Shown: positions 49,040 through 61,382, numbered from the stretch's first letter. The stretch: DNA of 64,000 nt from Xenorhabdus indica (GCF_014467235.1 NZ_NKHP01000005.1:124001-188000); one strand, 5' to 3'. The notes: a model not told the origin generated them from the letters alone. Numbers and translations are program-made.

Positions 49040-50371
49040 CTATTTTTTCACAACATCTGCGATACGATGTGCCAGTGTCGTAACCTGTTCCTCATCTTCA
49101 CCTTCTACCATCACACGGATTAGTGGCTCCGTGCCCGATTTGCGTAACAGTACCCGACCACGACCATCTAACTCAGCTTCAACTTCTTTAACAACTTCGA
49201 GTACTCGTTCTGATTGCAAAGGATCGTTATCACCACTAAAACGAACATTGACCAGCACTTGGGGCAACAATTTCATGCCACTACATAGATCATGCAGACT
49301 CATATTGTTGCGCACCATAGCACTCAATACCTGCAAACCAGCAACGATACCATCACCTGTTGTGGTTTTATCCAGTAATATGACATGGCCTGAATTTTCT
49401 GCGCCTAAACGCCAGCCTTTTTCTTGCAACGTCTCCAGTACATAGCGGTCACCGACTTTGGCACGTTCAAATGGAATACCAAGCTGTTTCAACGCCAACT
49501 CCAATCCCATATTGCTCATCAACGTTCCCACTGCTCCACCGCGCAGTTGCCCTTGTCGCAATGCTTCACGTGCGATGATGTAAAGTATCTGGTCTCCATC
49601 CACTTTCTGACCTAAATGATCAACCATGATTATCCGATCACCATCGCCATCAAATGCCAAACCGACATTTGCCTGCTCTTCCAAAACCCGTTTCTGTAAT
49701 AGCCGGACATCTGTCGCACCGCATTCTTCATTGATATTGATGCCATTGGGCTCACAACCAATGGTTATCACATCGGCGCCCAACTCTCTGAGAACATTCG
49801 GTGCGATATGGTAGGTAGCACCATTAGCACAATCCAATACAATTTTTAATCCATTTAGACTTTGTTCACTAGGGAATGTGCCTTTACAGAATTCGATATA
49901 ACGGCCTGCCGCATCAACGATACGATTAGCACGCCCTAATTCAGCGGATTCTACGCAAGTCAGCGGCTTCTCCATTTCGGCTTCAATGGCTTCTTCCACA
50001 TCATCAGGAAGTTTAGTGCCATCAATGGAAAAGAATTTAATACCGTTGTCGTAGTAAGGATTATGGGAAGCAGAAATAACGATTCCCGCTTCAGCGCGGA
50101 AAGTACGAGTCAGGTATGCTACGGCTGGCGTCGGCATCGGGCCAGTAAACGATGCTGATAGTCCCGCGGCTGCCAATCCCGCTTCCAAAGCAGATTCCAA
50201 CATGTAGCCGGAAATGCGGGTATCTTTACCAATAATAATTTTGCGAGAACCATGACGCGCCAGTACCTTACCCGCGGCCCAACCAAGTTTTAAAACAAAA
50301 TCAGGGGTAATCGGACTATTACCGACTTTGCCACGGATTCCATCAGTACCAAAATATTTACGGCTACTCAT
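49040..50371 (-). CDS. glmM: phosphoglucosamine mutase
   Basis: 443 aa (E. coli 445). Active-site serine loop '[19 protein letters not shown]', metal loop '[13 protein letters not shown]', sugar-binding 'GAENSGHVI', phosphate-binding '[15 protein letters not shown]'. It makes glucosamine-1-phosphate for cell-wall synthesis. It follows folP, with ftsH upstream, as in E. coli. Confidence 0.98.
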   Translation of the reverse strand: MSSRKYFGTDGIRGKVGNSPITPDFVLKLGWAAGKVLARHGSRKIIIGKDTRISGYMLESALEAGLAAAGLSASFTGPMPTPAVAYLTRTFRAEAGIVISASHNPYYDNGIKFFSIDGTKLPDDVEEAIEAEMEKPLTCVESAELGRANRIVDAAGRYIEFCKGTFPSEQSLNGLKIVLDCANGATYHIAPNVLRELGADVITIGCEPNGININEECGATDVRLLQKRVLEEQANVGLAFDGDGDRIIMVDHLGQKVDGDQILYIIAREALRQGQLRGGAVGTLMSNMGLELALKQLGIPFERAKVGDRYVLETLQEKGWRLGAENSGHVILLDKTTTGDGIVAGLQVLSAMVRNNMSLHDLCSGMKLLPQVLVNVRFSGDNDPLQSERVLEVVKEVEAELDGRGRVLLRKSGTEPLIRVMVEGEDEEQVTTLAHRIADVVKK

Positions 50372-50447
50372 AAATTTCTTTCTTCCTTTGCTGAACGTAT
50401 TCTTTGTTCACAATCTGTGTCTTGCTGATAATTTTTCCGGGAGGTCT

Positions 50448-51293
50448 CTACTGACGAACAATCGTCTTCTCTGACAAGGTTGCCTGAACAATCTGCATTG
50501 CCTGCACCGTTTCTTTTACATCATGCACGCGAATAATATGAGCTCCCTGCATAGCCGCAATGACAGCACAAGCAACACTTCCCGTTACTCTCTCCTGTGG
50601 TGGAACATGAAGTAACTGACCAATCATAGACTTACGTGACATACCAGCCAGAATCGGCAAGCCAAGATGGTGGAGCTCTTTCAAATGAGCCAATAGTTGA
50701 TAATTATGTGATAAATTCTTACCAAAACCGAATCCCGGATCTATCATCAGCTTGTTTCTTTTAATGCCTGCCGCAACACAGCGTTCAATCTGCTCTTCTA
50801 GGTACGTTTTGACTTCTGCCACAACATCTTCGTAGTGGGGCTCTACCTGCATTGTTCGGGGTTGTCCCTGCATGTGCATTAAACAAACTGGTAACTCTGC
50901 TTTTACGGCCACCTCTAGTGCACCCGGCTCCTGCAATGAACGGATGTCATTAATGATATGAGCCCCTGCTTTGGCAGCTTCCTGCATTACGATAGCTTTT
51001 GACGTATCAACAGAGATCCACACCTTAAAACGCTGTGCCAAAGATTCTATTACAGGTACAACGCGATCTAGTTCTTCCTGTTCACTGACATCATCAGCAC
51101 CGGGACGCGTCGATTCGCCACCAACATCAATAATAGTGGCTCCTTCTTCAATCATTCTGGCAGCATGTTGTAGTGCCGCATTAAGGGTACGGTGAGTACC
51201 ACCATCTGAAAAGGAATCAGGGGTAACATTCAGAATTCCCATGACTTGCGGATGGGAAAAGTCAAGAATGCTGCCTCTGGAAGTCAGTTTCAT
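50448..51293 (-). CDS. folP: dihydropteroate synthase
   Basis: 281 aa (E. coli 282). 'VMGILNVTPDSFSDGG' and 'IIDVGGESTRPGADDVS' bind the pterin pyrophosphate; 'HIINDIRSLQEP', 'CLMHMQGQPRTMQ', 'DPGFGFGKNLSHNYQLL' and 'IIRVHDVKETVQAM' complete the TIM barrel. Target of sulfonamides in folate synthesis. Co-directional with ftsH and glmM. Confidence 0.98.
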   Translation of the reverse strand: MKLTSRGSILDFSHPQVMGILNVTPDSFSDGGTHRTLNAALQHAARMIEEGATIIDVGGESTRPGADDVSEQEELDRVVPVIESLAQRFKVWISVDTSKAIVMQEAAKAGAHIINDIRSLQEPGALEVAVKAELPVCLMHMQGQPRTMQVEPHYEDVVAEVKTYLEEQIERCVAAGIKRNKLMIDPGFGFGKNLSHNYQLLAHLKELHHLGLPILAGMSRKSMIGQLLHVPPQERVTGSVACAVIAAMQGAHIIRVHDVKETVQAMQIVQATLSEKTIVRQ

Positions 51294-51313
51294 CGCTAGG
51301 GGGCCTTAATGTT

Positions 51314-51340
51314 AAAAACCCCAGGATAAACCTAGGGTTT
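51314..51340 (-). terminator. hairpin between ftsH and folP
   Basis: Minus strand AACCCTAGG and CCTGGGGTT flank a short loop, followed by TTTTT. It probably attenuates rather than blocks transcription into folP. Confidence 0.65.
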
Positions 51341-51405
51341 AGTAAGTACGGTCTGTCAAAACCAGAGGCAACCTTCTATCAATGATCGCCCTTGGTTTGA
51401 ATAGA

Positions 51406-53331
51406 TTATGCAGTTGGATTACCATCCGCAGGTTTCGTGGCTTGCTGCTGAGACGATGTATTCTGACGATTATTACTGCTATTACCGCCATTATCGTTAT
51501 CGCCTTCCCAACCCGCCGGTGGACGGACTGTAGTACGGTTCATCAGGTCATCAATCTGAGGCGCATCAATGGTTTCGTACTTCATCAAAGCATCTTTCAT
51601 TGAATGCAAGATATCCAGATTATCCATCAGAATCTGACGTGCACGCTGATAGTTACGATCAATGATAACTTTCACTTCTTGATCAATTAAACGTGCAGTA
51701 TCTTCCGACATGTGTTTTGCCTTAGCCACAGAACGGCCAAGGAAAACTTCGCCTTCTTCTTCCGCATACAACAGTGGACCTAGTTTTTCCGAGAAGCCCC
51801 ATTGTGTCACCATGTTACGGGCAATAGATGTCGCCACTTTAATGTCATTGGAAGCACCCGTAGAAACATTATCTGGACCGTAGATGATCTCTTCTGCAAG
51901 ACGGCCGCCGTATAAAGTAGAAATCTGACTTTCTAATTTCTGACGGCTGGCACTGATTTGATCACCTTCTGGCAAGAAGAAAGTTACACCCAATGCGCGA
52001 CCACGGGGAATGATTGTCACTTTATGGACAGGATCATGTTCAGGAACCAGACGGCCAATGATGGCATGTCCTGCTTCGTGGTAAGCGGTGGCTTCTTTCT
52101 GCTCTTCTGTCATGACCATTGAACGGCGCTCTGCACCCATCATGATCTTATCTTTTGCCTTCTCAAATTCCACCATAGAGACGACGCGTCTGTTGCCGCG
52201 AGCGGCAAACAAAGCTGCTTCGTTCACTAGGTTTGCCAAATCCGCACCAGAGAAACCAGGTGTACCACGGGCAATAATGGAAGCATCAATGTCAGTATTC
52301 AATGGAATACGGCGCATATGAACTTTTAGAATCTGTTCACGACCGCGAACATCTGGCAGACCAACGACAACCTGACGGTCGAAACGGCCCGGACGCAACA
52401 GAGCAGGGTCCAGAACATCAGGACGGTTAGTTGCAGCGATAACGATAATGCCTTCGTTACCTTCAAAGCCATCCATTTCAACCAGCATCTGGTTCAGCGT
52501 CTGTTCACGTTCATCGTGTCCACCACCTAAACCAGCGCCACGTTGGCGCCCTACGGCATCAATTTCGTCGATAAAGATAATACAAGGAGCGGCTTTCTTC
52601 GCTTGTTCAAACATGTCACGAACACGAGAAGCACCAACACCAACAAACATTTCAACAAAGTCAGAACCAGAAATGGTGAAGAATGGTACTTTAGCCTCAC
52701 CTGCAATTGCTTTCGCCAGTAAAGTCTTACCTGTACCCGGAGGCCCTACCATCAGGATACCTCTCGGGATCTTACCACCTAGTTTCTGGAAACGGCCGGG
52801 TTCACGCAGGTATTCAACCAATTCACCTACTTCTTCTTTTGCTTCATCACAACCAGCAACATCAGCAAACGTGGTTTTGATCTGATCTTCCGTTAACATA
52901 CGGGCTTTGCTTTTACCGAAAGACATCGCTCCTTTACCACCGCCACCTTGCATTTGGCGCATAAAGAAGATCCAAACGCCAATCAGCAGTAGCATTGGGA
53001 ACCATGAAATAAAGAGAGTCGCTAACAGGCCCTGTTGCTCTGGTGGTTCACCAACAACTTTTACCTGTTTGTTGAGCAGCGTATCCAGCAGCTTCTCATC
53101 CTGAACTGGCATATACGTGCTATATTTTCCACCGTTGTCTTTCTTAGTGAAATCAATGTCACGACCCGAAATACGTACTTCACTGATTTGATTATGTGAT
53201 AACTCACTGATGAAGTTCGAGTAATCCACCCTACGACCACTGGAATCGCCGGGACCAAAACTCTGGAACAATAACATCAAGACAACTGCGATGACTAACC
53301 AGAGAATCAGGTTTTTCGCCATGTCACTCAA
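51406..53331 (-). CDS. ftsH: ATP-dependent zinc metalloprotease FtsH
   Basis: 641 aa. Two membrane segments (about 8-26 and 100-122) flank a periplasmic domain; AAA module with Walker A '[13 protein letters not shown]', Walker B '[11 protein letters not shown]' and SRH '[19 protein letters not shown]'; zinc site 'HEAGHAI' with the distal Asp region. The start may be at 53331 (MSDMAKN) or three codons later. It degrades LpxC, sigma-32 and other targets. The rlmE-ftsH pair is conserved. Confidence 0.98.
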   Translation of the reverse strand: MSDMAKNLILWLVIAVVLMLLFQSFGPGDSSGRRVDYSNFISELSHNQISEVRISGRDIDFTKKDNGGKYSTYMPVQDEKLLDTLLNKQVKVVGEPPEQQGLLATLFISWFPMLLLIGVWIFFMRQMQGGGGKGAMSFGKSKARMLTEDQIKTTFADVAGCDEAKEEVGELVEYLREPGRFQKLGGKIPRGILMVGPPGTGKTLLAKAIAGEAKVPFFTISGSDFVEMFVGVGASRVRDMFEQAKKAAPCIIFIDEIDAVGRQRGAGLGGGHDEREQTLNQMLVEMDGFEGNEGIIVIAATNRPDVLDPALLRPGRFDRQVVVGLPDVRGREQILKVHMRRIPLNTDIDASIIARGTPGFSGADLANLVNEAALFAARGNRRVVSMVEFEKAKDKIMMGAERRSMVMTEEQKEATAYHEAGHAIIGRLVPEHDPVHKVTIIPRGRALGVTFFLPEGDQISASRQKLESQISTLYGGRLAEEIIYGPDNVSTGASNDIKVATSIARNMVTQWGFSEKLGPLLYAEEEGEVFLGRSVAKAKHMSEDTARLIDQEVKVIIDRNYQRARQILMDNLDILHSMKDALMKYETIDAPQIDDLMNRTTVRPPAGWEGDNDNGGNSSNNRQNTSSQQQATKPADGNPTA

Positions 53332-53378
53332 GGGATTAACCTCATATTACAACTGTGTTAACAAATAGCAGCAGAGTA

Positions 53379-54008
53379 CTACACTTTCCGCCCTGTCGCT
53401 ACAATGTATACTTCACGTGATCGTGCCCGCGAAGCGTCTGGTTTACGAATTTTGACTTTCGTAAAAAGGGAGCGTATTTCCCTCAGGTACTCATCAAAGC
53501 CCTCTCCCTGAAACACTTTGACGATAAAACTACCCCCAGGGGCCAGCACATCACGACACATATCCAACGCTAACTCAACCAGATACATGGATCGAGGAAT
53601 ATCGACCGCGGGGGTTCCACTCATATTGGGAGCCATATCCGACATGACGACCTGGACTTTATTATCACCAACTCTCTCAAACAATGTTTTCAATACAACC
53701 TCATCACGGAAGTCCCCCTGTAGGAAATCAACTCCGACAATGGGATCCATCGGCAAAAGATCACAGGCAATTACCCGACCACGATCACCAATCTGACTGA
53801 CTACGTACTGAGACCACCCACCTGGGGCAGCGCCTAAATCAACAACGGTCATGCCCAGTTTAAAGATTTTGTCGCTTTGCTGTATCTCATCAAGTTTAAA
53901 CCAAGCGCGGGAGCGAAGCCCTTTTTTCTGCGCCTGAAGAACATATTTATCACTAAAATGTTCCTGTAACCAGCGACTTGAGCTTGCTGAGCGTTTTTTA
54001 TTGGCCAT
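53379..54008 (-). CDS. rlmE: 23S rRNA 2'-O-ribose U2552 methyltransferase RlmE (FtsJ)
   Basis: 209 aa from ATG 54008, the exact E. coli length. SAM site '[15 protein letters not shown]'; catalytic K-D-K-E residues fall in '[10 protein letters not shown]', 'SDMAPNMSG', 'SFIVKVFQG' and 'SREVYIVA'. It is divergent from yhbY and lies 48 bases before ftsH. Confidence 0.97.
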   Translation of the reverse strand: MANKKRSASSSRWLQEHFSDKYVLQAQKKGLRSRAWFKLDEIQQSDKIFKLGMTVVDLGAAPGGWSQYVVSQIGDRGRVIACDLLPMDPIVGVDFLQGDFRDEVVLKTLFERVGDNKVQVVMSDMAPNMSGTPAVDIPRSMYLVELALDMCRDVLAPGGSFIVKVFQGEGFDEYLREIRSLFTKVKIRKPDASRARSREVYIVATGRKV

Positions 54009-54141
54009 TGTTCTTTCCAACTATACTAATAAAGAGCCCTATTTTTGCATTCTCTTATCAAACCACACCACACACTTATGGTGATAGATAGGAGATGGCG
54101 GTAGAATATGTCGTTTTCAATCCCAACTAAGCAAAAAAACG

Positions 54142-54435
54142 ATGACTCTTAACAAGAAACAAGTGCAATACCTGAAAAGTCTCGCTCATTCATTAAAGCC
54201 TGTTGTTATGATCGGTAACAACGGACTGACTGAAGGCGTATTGGCCGAAATCGAACAAACCCTTTCGCATCACGAGCTTATCAAAGTCAAGGTTGCAGGC
54301 GAAGACCGTGAAATCAAAACTTTGATCGCGGAAGCTATTGTTCGTGAAACTGGCGCATATAATGTGCAAATTATTGGAAAAATGCTAGTTCTCTACCGCC
54401 CATCGAAAGAACGCAAGATTAGTTTACCGAAATAA
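54142..54435 (+). CDS. yhbY: ribosome assembly CRM-domain protein YhbY
   Basis: 97 aa (E. coli 97). CRM domain with 'LAHSLKPVVMIGNNGLTEGVLAEIEQTLSHHELIKVKV' including the GxxG-type loop (IGNNGLT). It associates with pre-50S particles. It is divergent from rlmE and convergent with greA. Confidence 0.96.
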   Translation: MTLNKKQVQYLKSLAHSLKPVVMIGNNGLTEGVLAEIEQTLSHHELIKVKVAGEDREIKTLIAEAIVRETGAYNVQIIGKMLVLYRPSKERKISLPK

Positions 54436-54473
54436 TCTCAACATATTTATACAAAAGTGCCATTCTACCATGA

Positions 54474-54501
54474 TAAAAAAGGCCAAATCAGGCCTTTTTA
54501 T
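54474..54501 (+). terminator. bidirectional terminator between yhbY and greA
   Basis: AAAAAAGGCC, a six-base loop, then GGCCTTTTTATT. The A and T runs on both sides allow termination in both directions. Confidence 0.85.
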
Positions 54502-54586
54502 TTCCATCATCAATATATAATCGCTGTTTTCTACGCCCCTCCCCGCTCTACAAGCGGGAAGGTTAATTCAACCTTTAAATTGAATA

Positions 54587-55063
54587 TCAAATATACTCAA
54601 CGTTCAGAACTTCATATTCCACTTTGCCGCCCGGAGTATCAATCACAGCAACATCATCCACTTCTTTTCCAATTAAACCACGGGCAATAGGCGAGTTAAC
54701 CGACAGCAGGTTTTCTTTGATATTCGCTTCATCGTCCCCCACAATGCGGTAAGTCTGTTCTTCATCAGAATCAACGTTTAACACCGTTACCGTTGCACCA
54801 AAAATGACACGGCCATTGTTGGTCATCTTAGTGATATCGATCACTTGTGCATTAGAAAGTTTAGCTTCAATTTCTTGAATACGGCCTTCACAGAATCCCT
54901 GTTGCTCACGAGCAGCGTGATATTCAGCATTTTCTTTCAAGTCACCGTGCTCACGCGCCTCAGCGATTGCAGTAATAATTTGAGGGCGACGTACATTTTT
55001 CAAATATTCTAATTCTTCGCGCAATTTATCTGCGCCACGTACCGTCATCGGAATTTGTTTCAT
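54587..55063 (-). CDS. greA: transcript cleavage factor GreA
   Basis: 158 aa, standard. N-terminal coiled coil '[46 protein letters not shown]' carries the acidic tip (D-L-K-E-N-A-E-Y); C-terminal domain includes '[35 protein letters not shown]'. It rescues arrested RNA polymerase. Next to dacB as in E. coli. Confidence 0.98.
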   Translation of the reverse strand: MKQIPMTVRGADKLREELEYLKNVRRPQIITAIAEAREHGDLKENAEYHAAREQQGFCEGRIQEIEAKLSNAQVIDITKMTNNGRVIFGATVTVLNVDSDEEQTYRIVGDDEANIKENLLSVNSPIARGLIGKEVDDVAVIDTPGGKVEYEVLNVEYI

Positions 55064-55378
55064 TTATCAAACCTCTAAATCAATCCTAAGCCCAGACAAC
55101 ATCTTCCTGATTTTTGCAATAGCATCACTTCTCTTGCAATAACAATATCTTGCAATAGATTACAACACAATGAGCACACCCTATCAGGCGGGCTTCCAGA
55201 CAATAAAAAGAGTATAAACTACAGAATACTCTGATAGTTCACATACATATTTAAACTGCTAATCTATCATTTTAACGTAGAGTTGATGATGGATCATCGT
55301 TTACTTTTTCCTGAATTGCATCTTAGTATTATTGATACAAATATTATCGGAATACATCCACATTTATATGCGAGATCT
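55064..55378. other. greA-dacB divergent intergenic
   Basis: About 315 bases holding the promoters of greA and dacB. No further gene. A second in-frame dacB start at 55283 is possible but would put 32 non-signal residues before the signal peptide. Confidence 0.5.
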
Positions 55379-56827
55379 ATGGCTCTTTTAAAGATTATCA
55401 GCAGAATAGCTTGTGTGCTCAGTTTGAGCCTGAGTATTTTCAGTGCAAATGCATCTTCAATTGAAGAAAATATTCAATATTTGCCAGCGGGAACTAATTT
55501 TTCATTTATCGCCCAGAAAGTCGGCGAAAAAACACCTCTCATTGATTATCATGGACAGCAATTGGCATTACCTGCCAGTACTCAGAAAATTGTGACAGCA
55601 TTAGCTGCCTTATTGCAGCTTGGCAAAGATTTCCGTTTTGTGACTACATTAGAAAGTGACGCTCATGTTGAAGATGGCAGATTAAAAGGCAATCTTATCG
55701 CCCGTTTCGTTGGTGATCCATCGCTAACACGCACACAACTGCGTAATATGGTAGAAAAGTTAAAACAATCTGGTGTACAGCAGATCGAGGGTGATCTCAT
55801 CATGGATATTTCCATTTTTTCCAGCCACGATAAAGCCCCCGGTTGGGTATGGAATGATATGACACAATGTTTTAGTGCCCCTCCTGCTGCCGCTATTGTG
55901 GATAAAAACTGTTTTTCAGTCTTACTCTACAGCGCTGAACAAGCTGATGCATTAGCCACTGTCCATGTTCCTTCGTATTATCCTGTCAATATATTCAGTG
56001 AAGTAAAAACACTTGCGAAAGGTTCTCCAGAAGCAAAGTATTGTGAACTTGATGTGACAACAGGAGAATTAAACCGATATACGCTGACTGGCTGTCTGAC
56101 ACAACGTAGTGAACCCTTACCACTGGCATTTGCTATCCAGAATGGAGCAAGCTATGTGGGTGCTATTCTGAAAAATGAACTACATCTTGCTGGAATTGAG
56201 TTAAAAGGCCATCTACGACGCCAATCGCTTTCTGAACAACCGGAAAAGATCCTCGCATTGAATCAATCAATACCTTTACATGACCTGCTTAGAATCATGC
56301 TAAAAAAGTCAGATAATATGATAGCTGATACCGTTTTTCGCACCCTGGGACATTATTACTTTAACGTTCCCGGCACCTGGCGCTCCGGCTCTGACGCTGT
56401 TCGTCAGATCTTAAAACAAAAGGCAGGTATTGATCTTGGTAATAGCGTCTTAGTTGATGGTTCCGGCCTCTCACGTCATGATCTTATCACTCCTTCAACC
56501 ATGATGGAGATTTTACAATTCATTGCCCAACACAATAACGAACTGGATTTTATCTCCATGCTGCCGCAAGCCGGTTATGATGGCACACTAGCCTATCGTC
56601 CCGGCCTGCATGAAGCTGGCGTTAATGGTAAAGTTTTTGCGAAAACAGGATCTTTGCAAGGTGTATATAATCTTGCTGGCTTTATGAAAGCTGCCAGCGG
56701 ACAGCAGATCGCTTTTGTTCAATTTATTTCGTCTTACTCCGTCTCTCCTGAAGATCAGCGTCAGCGCCGTGTTCCTCTGACTCGTTTTGAAAGCCATTTA
56801 TATAAATCACTATACAAAAACAATTGA
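55379..56827 (+). CDS. dacB: D-alanyl-D-alanine carboxypeptidase/endopeptidase (PBP4)
   Basis: 482 aa from ATG 55379, chosen because it places the signal peptide (ALLKIISRIACVLSLSLSIFSANA) at the N-terminus; E. coli 477. Active-site motifs: S-T-Q-K in 'LPASTQKIVTALAAL', S-D-N in 'LKKSDNMIAD' and K-T-G in 'FAKTGSLQGVYN'. The large insert domain of PBP4 lies between the first two. It trims and cleaves peptidoglycan cross-links in the periplasm. Confidence 0.96.
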   Translation: MALLKIISRIACVLSLSLSIFSANASSIEENIQYLPAGTNFSFIAQKVGEKTPLIDYHGQQLALPASTQKIVTALAALLQLGKDFRFVTTLESDAHVEDGRLKGNLIARFVGDPSLTRTQLRNMVEKLKQSGVQQIEGDLIMDISIFSSHDKAPGWVWNDMTQCFSAPPAAAIVDKNCFSVLLYSAEQADALATVHVPSYYPVNIFSEVKTLAKGSPEAKYCELDVTTGELNRYTLTGCLTQRSEPLPLAFAIQNGASYVGAILKNELHLAGIELKGHLRRQSLSEQPEKILALNQSIPLHDLLRIMLKKSDNMIADTVFRTLGHYYFNVPGTWRSGSDAVRQILKQKAGIDLGNSVLVDGSGLSRHDLITPSTMMEILQFIAQHNNELDFISMLPQAGYDGTLAYRPGLHEAGVNGKVFAKTGSLQGVYNLAGFMKAASGQQIAFVQFISSYSVSPEDQRQRRVPLTRFESHLYKSLYKNN

Positions 56828-56852
56828 CGAAAATGCCTTCTGAGAGAATAAG

Positions 56853-56886
56853 AAAAAAAGGGCGCTTCAAATACGCCCTTTTCCGT
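56853..56886. terminator. bidirectional terminator between dacB and obgE
   Basis: AAAAAAAGGGCG and CGCCCTTTT form a hairpin with A and T runs. It serves the convergent genes dacB (plus) and obgE (minus). Confidence 0.85.
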
Positions 56887-56910
56887 CATTTAGATATCTG
56901 GTGTGAGAAC

Positions 56911-58480
<1,570 letters not shown>

Positions 58481-58488
58481 CTAATATC

Positions 58489-58797
58489 TTAAGCGATGCC
58501 AGTGATTTTAACATCAGTGAACCACTGACGGTGGCCCTGCTGCTTACGGCTGTGTTTACGACGACGAAACTTAACGATTTTAACTTTCTCGCCACGACCG
58601 TGCGCAACAACTTCAGCTTTAACTTTAACGCCTTCAACTACTGGAGCGCCGATTTTGATGTCTTCACCATTAGCGACCATCAGAACCTGGTCAAACTCAA
58701 CAGTTTCACCTGTTGCGATGTCCAGCTTTTCCAAGCGAATAGTTTGACCTTCGCTTACTCGGTGTTGTTTACCACCACTTTGGAAAACCGCGTACAT
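58489..58797 (-). CDS. rplU: 50S ribosomal protein L21
   Basis: 102 aa (E. coli 103). '[26 protein letters not shown]' and '[31 protein letters not shown]' are the usual ends. First gene of rplU-rpmA-obgE, divergent from ispB. Confidence 0.98.
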   Translation of the reverse strand: MYAVFQSGGKQHRVSEGQTIRLEKLDIATGETVEFDQVLMVANGEDIKIGAPVVEGVKVKAEVVAHGRGEKVKIVKFRRRKHSRKQQGHRQWFTDVKITGIA

Positions 58798-59047
58798 ATA
58801 AACTCCGCTTTCCGCACACTCCCTAAAATTCTTTCCAGAGCGCGCTATAAAATATTCACAATAGGGCGCGAATTCTACGCAAAAACCACTTGGAAGACAA
58901 GAGCAGAATTAGAGCAGAGGAGAAAAAAGCCGAGTTTTTCGATTGTCATTTATTTGAACGGTTTTTCAAGTACAATCAACCTATCGCGATATCTATTGAT
59001 ACACTAATTAATGAGCACAGTTCTGAATCAGAGTCCGAAGCCAAAAC

Positions 59048-60019
59048 ATGAACTTAGAAACTATAATTAAACTTACAGCTGATGATATGGCAGCGGTTAA
59101 TGAAACAATTCTTAACCAATTAAATTCTGATGTAGCGCTAATCAACCAGCTTGGTTATTACATTATCAGCGGCGGTGGTAAACGTATTCGCCCAATGATC
59201 GCAGTGTTGGCTGGTAAGGCACTGCATTATGAGGGAAATAAACATATCAAAATTGCTGCCCTGATCGAATTTATCCATACAGCAACCCTACTCCATGATG
59301 ACGTCGTAGATGAGTCCGATATGCGCCGCGGTAAAGCAACTGCCAATGCTATGTATGGCAATGCAGCCAGCGTTCTGGTTGGCGATTTTATCTATACCCG
59401 CTCGTTTCAGATGATGACAGACCTCAATTCTATGCGAGTGCTGAAATTGATGTCTGACGCCACGAATGTTATCGCTGAAGGTGAAGTAATGCAGTTGATG
59501 AACTGTAACGATCCGAACATTTCAGAAGATGACTACATGTGCGTAATTTACAGTAAAACTGCACGCCTGTTTGAAGTAGCTGCGCATTCTGCTGCTATTT
59601 TGTCTGGTGCAACTCAGGAGCAAGAAGAAGCACTACGTGATTATGGTCGCTATCTTGGTACTGCATTTCAATTGATTGATGACCTGTTAGACTACGATTC
59701 CGATGATAATACACTTGGGAAAAACACCGGAGATGATTTAAACGAAGGTAAACCAACTCTCCCACTTTTACATGCAATGAATCACGGAACACCTGAACAG
59801 TCAGCATTGATCCGCGAAGCTATTGAGAAAGGCAATGGCCGCCATTTGCTGGATACTGTGCTTACAACGATGAAACAGTGTGGTTCACTTGATTACACCC
59901 GCCAACGGGCGGAGGAAGAAGCGGATAAAGCAATCTCAGCGTTACAAGTACTTGATGAGTCTCCATACAAAGCGGCCCTTGTGGGATTGGCCCACATCGC
60001 TGTACAGCGACTTTCCTGA
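59048..60019 (+). CDS. ispB: octaprenyl diphosphate synthase
   Basis: 323 aa, same as E. coli. First Asp-rich motif 'LLHDDVVDESDMRRGKAT', second 'QLIDDLLDYDSDD'; 'GGGKRIRPM' binds the diphosphate. It makes the C40 chain of ubiquinone and menaquinone. Divergent from rplU as in E. coli. Confidence 0.97.
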   Translation: MNLETIIKLTADDMAAVNETILNQLNSDVALINQLGYYIISGGGKRIRPMIAVLAGKALHYEGNKHIKIAALIEFIHTATLLHDDVVDESDMRRGKATANAMYGNAASVLVGDFIYTRSFQMMTDLNSMRVLKLMSDATNVIAEGEVMQLMNCNDPNISEDDYMCVIYSKTARLFEVAAHSAAILSGATQEQEEALRDYGRYLGTAFQLIDDLLDYDSDDNTLGKNTGDDLNEGKPTLPLLHAMNHGTPEQSALIREAIEKGNGRHLLDTVLTTMKQCGSLDYTRQRAEEEADKAISALQVLDESPYKAALVGLAHIAVQRLS

Positions 60020-60040
60020 GCCAGACCCAAGATAGTATGC

Positions 60041-60082
60041 CCTGGGTATAAGTATCCCAGACTATTCAGTCTGGGATACGCC
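60041..60082. repeat. palindromic element after ispB
   Basis: TATCCCAGACT / AGTCTGGGATA forms a perfect 11-base stem with a four-base loop, preceded by GTATAAGTAT and followed by ACGCC. Parts recur at 62434-62463. It lies between convergent ispB and the first Mu-type gene and could also act as a terminator. Confidence 0.6.
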
Positions 60083-60445
60083 TTTGTTTTCAACTTCTTG
60101 AATTCCTATATACTGCACAATGCTGGCAAGTCCTTTACGTAAAATGAACTTAACCATTCGCTCCCTTTCTGGCTTGGTCAATTGATAATAAGCTTCCACC
60201 CAAATCATAAACGGATCCTGTCGTTTGTTCCGATAATACTCAACCGAGCTCTCACTAACGGTCAGTACATTCAAAACATCTTCGGGCAAGCTATTGATAT
60301 GATATTCGAGAGCTTTTCCCTGCACTCCACGCTTACGGCGTTGTTCCCAACCTTCACGTCTTGCCATCAGGTTTACTCCCTGGGGGGACGATGGCAGACC
60401 AGCGAGGCCAATGAGTTCCTTTGCAGAATACCATTCTTTTTTCAT
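60062..60445 (-). CDS. MuA-type N-terminal DNA-binding protein, paralogue 1
   Basis: 127 aa from ATG 60445 (GAGGAGA upstream). Residues about 1-70 carry the Mu transposase/repressor winged-helix domain: 'KKEWYSAKELIGLAGLPSSPQGVNLMARREGWEQRRKRGVQGKALEYHI'. No transposase catalytic domain follows; the rest is a helical region with 'QDPFMIWVEAYYQLTKPERERM'. It is probably a phage-derived regulator. It is clearly related to the next gene. Confidence 0.82.
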   Translation of the reverse strand: MKKEWYSAKELIGLAGLPSSPQGVNLMARREGWEQRRKRGVQGKALEYHINSLPEDVLNVLTVSESSVEYYRNKRQDPFMIWVEAYYQLTKPERERMVKFILRKGLASIVQYIGIQEVENKGVSQTE

Positions 60446-60522
60446 CTCTCTTTCTCCTCGCTTTGTACCGGAGCAGTAAAGAGGAAGCCAAATTTTAAAC
60501 ATTTAGCTTTTCAAAAGCTGCC

Positions 60523-60870
60523 TCAGGTAGCTACGATTTTTTCCAAAAAACTTCTTATTCCATCTCGTAGTATCACTTCTGTAATTATCTCCTTTTCTTC
60601 ATCCGTGAGTAGATTAAACGCACTTACCCAAATGGATAGTGGGTCTTGTTTCTGAACCTGATATTCAGGTGATATTTCATTAAGTTCCAGAGCTGCCAAT
60701 GTTGTTTCAGGAAAACATGAATAGTGATATTCAATCGCCCTTCCTTGAACACCTGTTCGTTTTTGTCTCAACCACTCTTCACGTTTGGCTCTGGCATTCA
60801 CTCCTTGTGGTGATCTAGGTAACTCACCTACACCGGTCAACTCCATTGCCGTATACCACTCTTTTTTCAT
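60523..60870 (-). CDS. MuA-type N-terminal DNA-binding protein, paralogue 2
   Basis: 115 aa. Same plan as paralogue 1: 'KKEWYTAMELTGVGELPRSPQGVNARAKREEW', 'GVQGRAIEYHY', then 'QDPLSIWVSAFNLLTDEEKEII'. No catalytic domain. The 77-base gap between the two and the shared 'QDPxxIWVxA' segment point to a tandem duplication. It is divergent from sfsB. Confidence 0.82.
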   Translation of the reverse strand: MKKEWYTAMELTGVGELPRSPQGVNARAKREEWLRQKRTGVQGRAIEYHYSCFPETTLAALELNEISPEYQVQKQDPLSIWVSAFNLLTDEEKEIITEVILRDGIRSFLEKIVAT

Positions 60871-61057
60871 AATGTTTCTCTATTTTTGTAACCAAGTTCA
60901 AAAAAGAAGTTATTAAGAAAAAATTAAAAATATTTTTAGAAAAAATAATGTTATTTTATTTTCTTAATAACAGATCCATGTTCGTTATTAATTTCACTCT
61001 AACGCTTTAGTTATACCACTAATGTGGCTCTAAATTTAATAGGAAAGGATTAAAAAA

Positions 61058-61321
61058 ATGATTTCTATGAAATCGGATTGGCATCCTGCTGATATTATTG
61101 CTGCTTTACGTAAACGTGGAACAACTCTGGCCGCTGTTTCTCGTGAATCAGGACTAAGCTCATCAACTTTGGCGAATACTCTTTCTCGCTCATGGCCCAA
61201 GGGAGAATGGATAATAGCAAACTACTTAGGTATTCATCCGTCTGAAATATGGCCAAGCCGTTATTTCAATCCTCATACTGGAGAGTTATTAGAAAGGAAA
61301 GTAAGAGAGAAAAAAGAATAA
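61058..61321 (+). CDS. sfsB: Ner/SfsB-family transcriptional regulator
   Basis: 87 aa. Ner-like helix-turn-helix with 'DWHPADIIAALRKRGTTLAAVSRESGLSSSTLANTLSRSWPKGEWIIANYLGIHPSEIWPSRY'. Related to phage Mu Ner and E. coli SfsB/Nlp, which also lies next to ispB. The likely start is 61058, but the Met at 61067 (MKSDW) is also possible. Confidence 0.9.
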   Translation: MISMKSDWHPADIIAALRKRGTTLAAVSRESGLSSSTLANTLSRSWPKGEWIIANYLGIHPSEIWPSRYFNPHTGELLERKVREKKE

Positions 61322-61346
61322 TTAGCTACCAATATAATTATTGAAA

Positions 61347-61382
61347 GAAAAACCGCTAGCTTTTTTAAACTAGCGGTTTTCG
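61347..61382. terminator. bidirectional terminator between sfsB and mdh
   Basis: AAAACCGCTAG / CTAGCGGTTTT with a ten-base loop; A-rich and T-rich ends allow use by sfsB (plus) and mdh (minus). Confidence 0.85.

Noticed and set aside
54536-54560. GC-rich inverted repeat CCCGCTC...AAGCGGG downstream of greA
   Set aside because: It lacks a T tract in either direction; the nearby hairpin at 54474-54501 is the better terminator.
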